Of a stretch of 64,000 bases of DNA, positions 61,327-64,000 are shown in pieces; the first letter of the stretch is position 1, and each line of letters starts with the position of its first letter. The notes beneath the pieces were generated by a model. The model ran no database searches, was not told where the DNA came from, and was given only the letters and a program-made list of their open reading frames with translations. The DNA lies in assembly GCF_003315035.1 (NCBI RefSeq), contig NZ_QNRE01000008.1, positions 1 to 64,000 of the forward strand, written 5' to 3'. This stretch comes from Nocardia puris (GTDB taxonomy: Bacteria > Actinomycetota > Actinomycetes > Mycobacteriales > Mycobacteriaceae). A program made the translations under genes and the position numbers.

Positions 61327-62376
61327 TCACCTCGGCGGCGTCTGCTCGCCACCGGGCAAGCCGGGGATGTTCGGGATCGGGATGGTGATCGTGCCCGGCC
61401 CGTCCTCGACATGCGTCCGGGTGGGCGCCACCGTGCCCGCCGACGTCGGCACCGCGGTGGGCGGGGTCGTCGGCGCGGACGTAGGCGGCGTGGTGGGCTC
61501 GACCGGAGGCGTTGCCGGGGCGGTGGTGTCCACGGGCGGCGTGGTCGGCCTGGTCGGCGGCTCCGTCGGCTCGGTCTCGGACGGCTCCTGCGACGTCGAC
61601 GACTCCGGCGGCACGCCCATGATCGTGTTGGTCACGTCGCTGGTCGGCGGCACCGGCGCGGTCGAGCCGGGCGTGGTGGGCGCGGTCGGATCGAGCGTCT
61701 GCTCGAGCTGGGCCGCGATCTCGGGCGAGATGCCCCGCAGCTCCGCCAGCAGGCGCTGCCACTGACCGGCCAGATCCCGCTTGGTGCTGTCGTCACTGAC
61801 CTGGGAGACGTTGACCTGAGCCCGCTCCAGCAGCGCACGGGCCTGCGCCGCGTTGCCCTGCTCGATCGCCTGCCGGGCCTGCGTCAGCTCGGAATCGGCA
61901 CGCGCCACCACGGTGGTCTGCGCCTGTTCACTGAACACGACCTCCTTGACCCGCCACAGCGGATCACCGGGTTCGGCGTTGTAGGAGAACGCCGTCACCC
62001 CGCCGAAGACGAGAGCCAGTGCGGCCGCGGTACCCGCGATCGGGCCGACCAGGCGTAGCCGGCCACGATTGGCCGCGCTCACCCGGACTTTACGGGCGCC
62101 GATCTCCTGGTTCACCGCGGCGAACACCGTGTCCAGATCCGGGTCCGCCGGTAGGTCGGGAGCCACGAGCTCCGCGCGCCAGTCCGCCAGTAACGAGGCG
62201 AGCTGGAACTCCTCCGGGTTGTCGGTCTGCACCGGCCCACCACCGGCGATGGCGTCGATCAGAGCATCGTCGCGGCGTACCGCGACGATGTCGACCGGGC
62301 CGCTGTCGCCGGCGCCCTCGGCGTAGGGACCGCTGTTACGCGATCCACGTCGCGCCTTCCAGTCATCCCTAGCCAT
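61327..62376 (-). CDS. rsdA: Anti-sigma-D factor RsdA
   Basis: 349 residues. Matches the Rv3413c (RsdA) layout: an N-terminal cytoplasmic sigma-binding part (residues about 20-90; DIVAVRRDDALIDAIAGG, EFQLASLLADWRAEL), a membrane helix near 108-128 (VGPIAGTAAALALVFGGVTAF), a helical external segment with Gln/Ala-rich helices, and a long Pro/Thr-rich tail. It should hold SigD at the membrane until proteolysis releases it. ATG 62376 overlaps the end of sigD by eight bases. Confidence 0.9.
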   Translation of the reverse strand: MARDDWKARRGSRNSGPYAEGAGDSGPVDIVAVRRDDALIDAIAGGGPVQTDNPEEFQLASLLADWRAELVAPDLPADPDLDTVFAAVNQEIGARKVRVSAANRGRLRLVGPIAGTAAALALVFGGVTAFSYNAEPGDPLWRVKEVVFSEQAQTTVVARADSELTQARQAIEQGNAAQARALLERAQVNVSQVSDDSTKRDLAGQWQRLLAELRGISPEIAAQLEQTLDPTAPTTPGSTAPVPPTSDVTNTIMGVPPESSTSQEPSETEPTEPPTRPTTPPVDTTAPATPPVEPTTPPTSAPTTPPTAVPTSAGTVAPTRTHVEDGPGTITIPIPNIPGLPGGEQTPPR

Positions 62377-62947
62377 ACATTTCACCTGCCCTCGCCACTT
62401 GTGACTTCAGTTTCGCGAGTGCCCTGTGCTGGGCCACTCGTATCGCACCCGCCGTACTGCCCACGGCGACCGCGGTTTCTTCCGCTGACAAACCCATGAC
62501 CAAGCGCAGGATCAGGATCTCCCGATGCTTCTCAGGAAGCGTTGCGAGCAGACGGTTCATCTGCCTGCTCGTCTCGGATTCGAGAGCTCGCTGCTCCGGG
62601 CCTTGGTCGGTGGATATGACATCTGGTACTTCGGCCATCGCCTCCGCCTTGTTACGAGCGGCGTTGCGATGTGCGTCGGCGACCTTGTGCGAAGCGATTC
62701 CGTATACGAAGGCCATGAAGGGCCTGCCCTGGTCCTGATACCTGGGCAGCGCGGTCATCACGGCCAGACATACCTCCTGCGCAACATCGTCGGCGGAAAG
62801 CTGGCCCCGCTCGGCCGCACCGATACGCGCACGGCAATACCGGACAACGAGCGGGCGGATCAGCTCGAGTACCTGAGCTAAAGCGGATCTGTCGCCCTGC
62901 GCTGCGGCAGTGACGGCGAGGTCCAGCTCTTCGCCCGAGTGAGTCAT
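62369..62947 (-). CDS. sigD: ECF RNA polymerase sigma factor SigD
   Basis: 192 residues. Region 2 (ALAQVLELIRPLVVRYCRARIG, DDVAQEVCLAVMTALPRY, FVYGIASHKVADAHR) and region 4 (LLATLPEKHREILILRLVMGLSAEETAVAVGSTAGAIRVAQHRAL) typical of group 4 sigma factors. The ATG at 62947 is favoured; the frame is open further up but looks non-coding. Followed by its anti-sigma gene rsdA with overlap. In mycobacteria SigD responds to starvation and controls protein and lipid metabolism genes. Confidence 0.95.
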   Translation of the reverse strand: MTHSGEELDLAVTAAAQGDRSALAQVLELIRPLVVRYCRARIGAAERGQLSADDVAQEVCLAVMTALPRYQDQGRPFMAFVYGIASHKVADAHRNAARNKAEAMAEVPDVISTDQGPEQRALESETSRQMNRLLATLPEKHREILILRLVMGLSAEETAVAVGSTAGAIRVAQHRALAKLKSQVARAGEMYG

Positions 62948-63000
62948 CGTCAGAGATATTCCTGGCGTTACAAGTGGCACCGGCCCGATGACCTGTGCTC

Positions 63001-63016
63001 CCGCAAGTGTTTGCGG
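63001..63016. promoter_or_regulatory. Perfect 16-bp palindrome upstream of sigD
   Basis: CCGCAA-GTGT-TTGCGG, 54-69 bases ahead of the sigD start, in promoter position. Possibly an operator for sigD; not recognised as a known motif. Confidence 0.4.
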
Positions 63017-63073
63017 AACGGGTCTAACAATAGCGACACCCGGCGCGCGGCCGGGCAACATGGTCGGTTGTCA

Positions 63074-63934
63074 CTACAACCCGAGCGGTCGGAAAGTGCC
63101 CCCACGACGGGCTATCTCGGCCGAGCAGGCCCGCGCCTCCCTCTCCGCGGATGCCTCGCCGAGACCGGATCGCAGCATCGCGCACGCCCACCGCAACGGC
63201 AGCAGATCGCGCTCCCGGCAGTCGGCCGCGACTATGTCGGCCATCACCTTCGCGGTGCCGAGATCGCCCGCCGCGGCACTCGCGGCCGCGAGCAGCAGCC
63301 GCGATTTGATCCGGTGCCGTACCGAAGACGCATCGTCGGCGGCCGCCACGGCCGCGCGCGCGTGCGGCAACGCCGCCTCGGCGGCGCCCGCGGCGAGTTC
63401 GGCCTCGGCCGACACCCAGTGCCGCCGGATCCCGGCCCGCCACCGGTCGTCGGGCACGGTGGCGGCGCAGCGCGCCAGCAGCCGCCGCGCCAGGGCGATC
63501 CTGCCGACGCCGAGCGCGTCGGCCGCGAGCCCGGTGAGGGCGTCGGCGGCGGCGTCGTACGCGTCAGGGCGGTACGGGCGCCCGAGCCCGGGCAGCGGTC
63601 CCTCGTCCGAGCCTGAGGCAGCACGCGAAGCGATCAGGGGCAGCGCCAGGCCCGCCGCGTCACCGTCCGGGCCGGAGGCGAGGGTGTGCCAGCCGAGCTG
63701 GCGCAGCAGCGAGCCGCGGGTGCTCGCGGCGAGCGAGAGCAGCACCGGATCGGCCCCGCCCGCGCGCACCCGAGCGAGTTCGGCGCGGGCCGCGGCGTAG
63801 CGGCCCTGTCCCCCGAGCACCACCGCGCGCAACCAGTGGCCGTAGGCGTCGTGGGCGGCTGGCAACTCGGCAGCGGACATGCCGGGGCGGCCGCCGAACG
63901 CGGCGTCGGCGAGGGCTTCATATCGAACATCCAC
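63074..63934 (-). CDS. Rv3415c-like helical-repeat protein
   Basis: 286 residues of Ala/Arg-rich paired helices with TPR-like spacing (AAHDAYGHWLRAVVLGGQGRYAAARAELARV; ALARRLLARCAATVP; ALPHARAAVAAADDASSV). No signal or membrane segment. It corresponds in position, size and character to M. tuberculosis Rv3415c, next to sigD. Starts at GTG 63934. A partner or adaptor role is likely for such repeats; nothing more specific is visible. Confidence 0.82.
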   Translation of the reverse strand: MDVRYEALADAAFGGRPGMSAAELPAAHDAYGHWLRAVVLGGQGRYAAARAELARVRAGGADPVLLSLAASTRGSLLRQLGWHTLASGPDGDAAGLALPLIASRAASGSDEGPLPGLGRPYRPDAYDAAADALTGLAADALGVGRIALARRLLARCAATVPDDRWRAGIRRHWVSAEAELAAGAAEAALPHARAAVAAADDASSVRHRIKSRLLLAAASAAAGDLGTAKVMADIVAADCRERDLLPLRWACAMLRSGLGEASAEREARACSAEIARRGGTFRPLGL

Positions 63935-64000
63935 AGGGGGATCTTGCGCGAATACGGCCCGCGCACCAACCCCGGCCCACCGCCGGTCGCCCTCCGGTTC

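Noticed and set aside
61411..62058. Gly/Arg-rich plus-strand frame opposite rsdA
   Set aside because: It mirrors the Pro/Thr-rich tail of RsdA on the other strand and has no ribosome site.

Overview
The window comes from a high-GC actinobacterium of the mycolic-acid group, most likely Nocardia. This is inferred from very GC-rich coding, GTG and TTG starts, two MspA-family porins, a SAM-IV-type riboswitch, and gene order. From about 21 kb to the end, conserved genes follow the order I recall for Mycobacterium tuberculosis Rv3339c to Rv3415c: icd, metY/metX, trmL, dnaE2, imuB, imuA', guaA, guaB3, guaB2, Rv3412-like, rsdA, sigD, Rv3415c-like. Identification of families is from sequence recognition; no database search was run.

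Region 1 (1-7.3 kb) is visibly more AT-rich and looks like an integrated plasmid or phage-like element. It holds a run of very small, translationally coupled minus-strand genes, zinc-finger-like proteins, and a winged-helix replication-initiator-like gene containing four 23-bp-spaced CCCCATGG repeats. It also holds a hairpin-rich non-coding stretch and a divergent control locus (XRE regulator versus a three-gene micro-operon ending in a 26-residue membrane peptide). A possible IS right end sits at the left edge.

Region 2 (7.3-21 kb) is accessory metabolism: exonuclease III, an alpha/beta hydrolase, a beta-lactamase-fold hydrolase, a five-gene acyl-CoA/steroid-type beta-oxidation operon (thiolase, SRPBCC, MaoC, SDR, acyl-CoA dehydrogenase), a TetR/MFS pair that shares an operator with that operon, and an FAD-linked oxidase.

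Region 3 (21-42 kb) is core: icd, riboswitch-controlled metY-metX, trmL, small conserved genes, and a split SOS mutasome. dnaE2 lies behind one LexA-type box, and imuA'-imuB lies behind a second. Between and around these are a carotenoid oxygenase, an SDR behind a perfect 20-bp operator, and a Ser/Thr kinase.

Region 4 (42-52 kb) is an envelope-stress-like locus: LuxR-type regulator, PspC-histidine kinase, and a divergent PspC/LiaF-like membrane protein. It is interrupted by a 5-kb cassette in which an HTH-STAND NTPase with a membrane helix and fourteen WD40-like blade motifs is flanked by two MspA porins of identical length.

Region 5 (52-64 kb) is purine synthesis and sigma-D: an unrecognised 859-residue protein, guaA, an alpha/beta-hydrolase-fold protein that has lost its catalytic triad, guaB3, guaB2, a DUF5319-type gene, rsdA, sigD and an Rv3415c-like gene.
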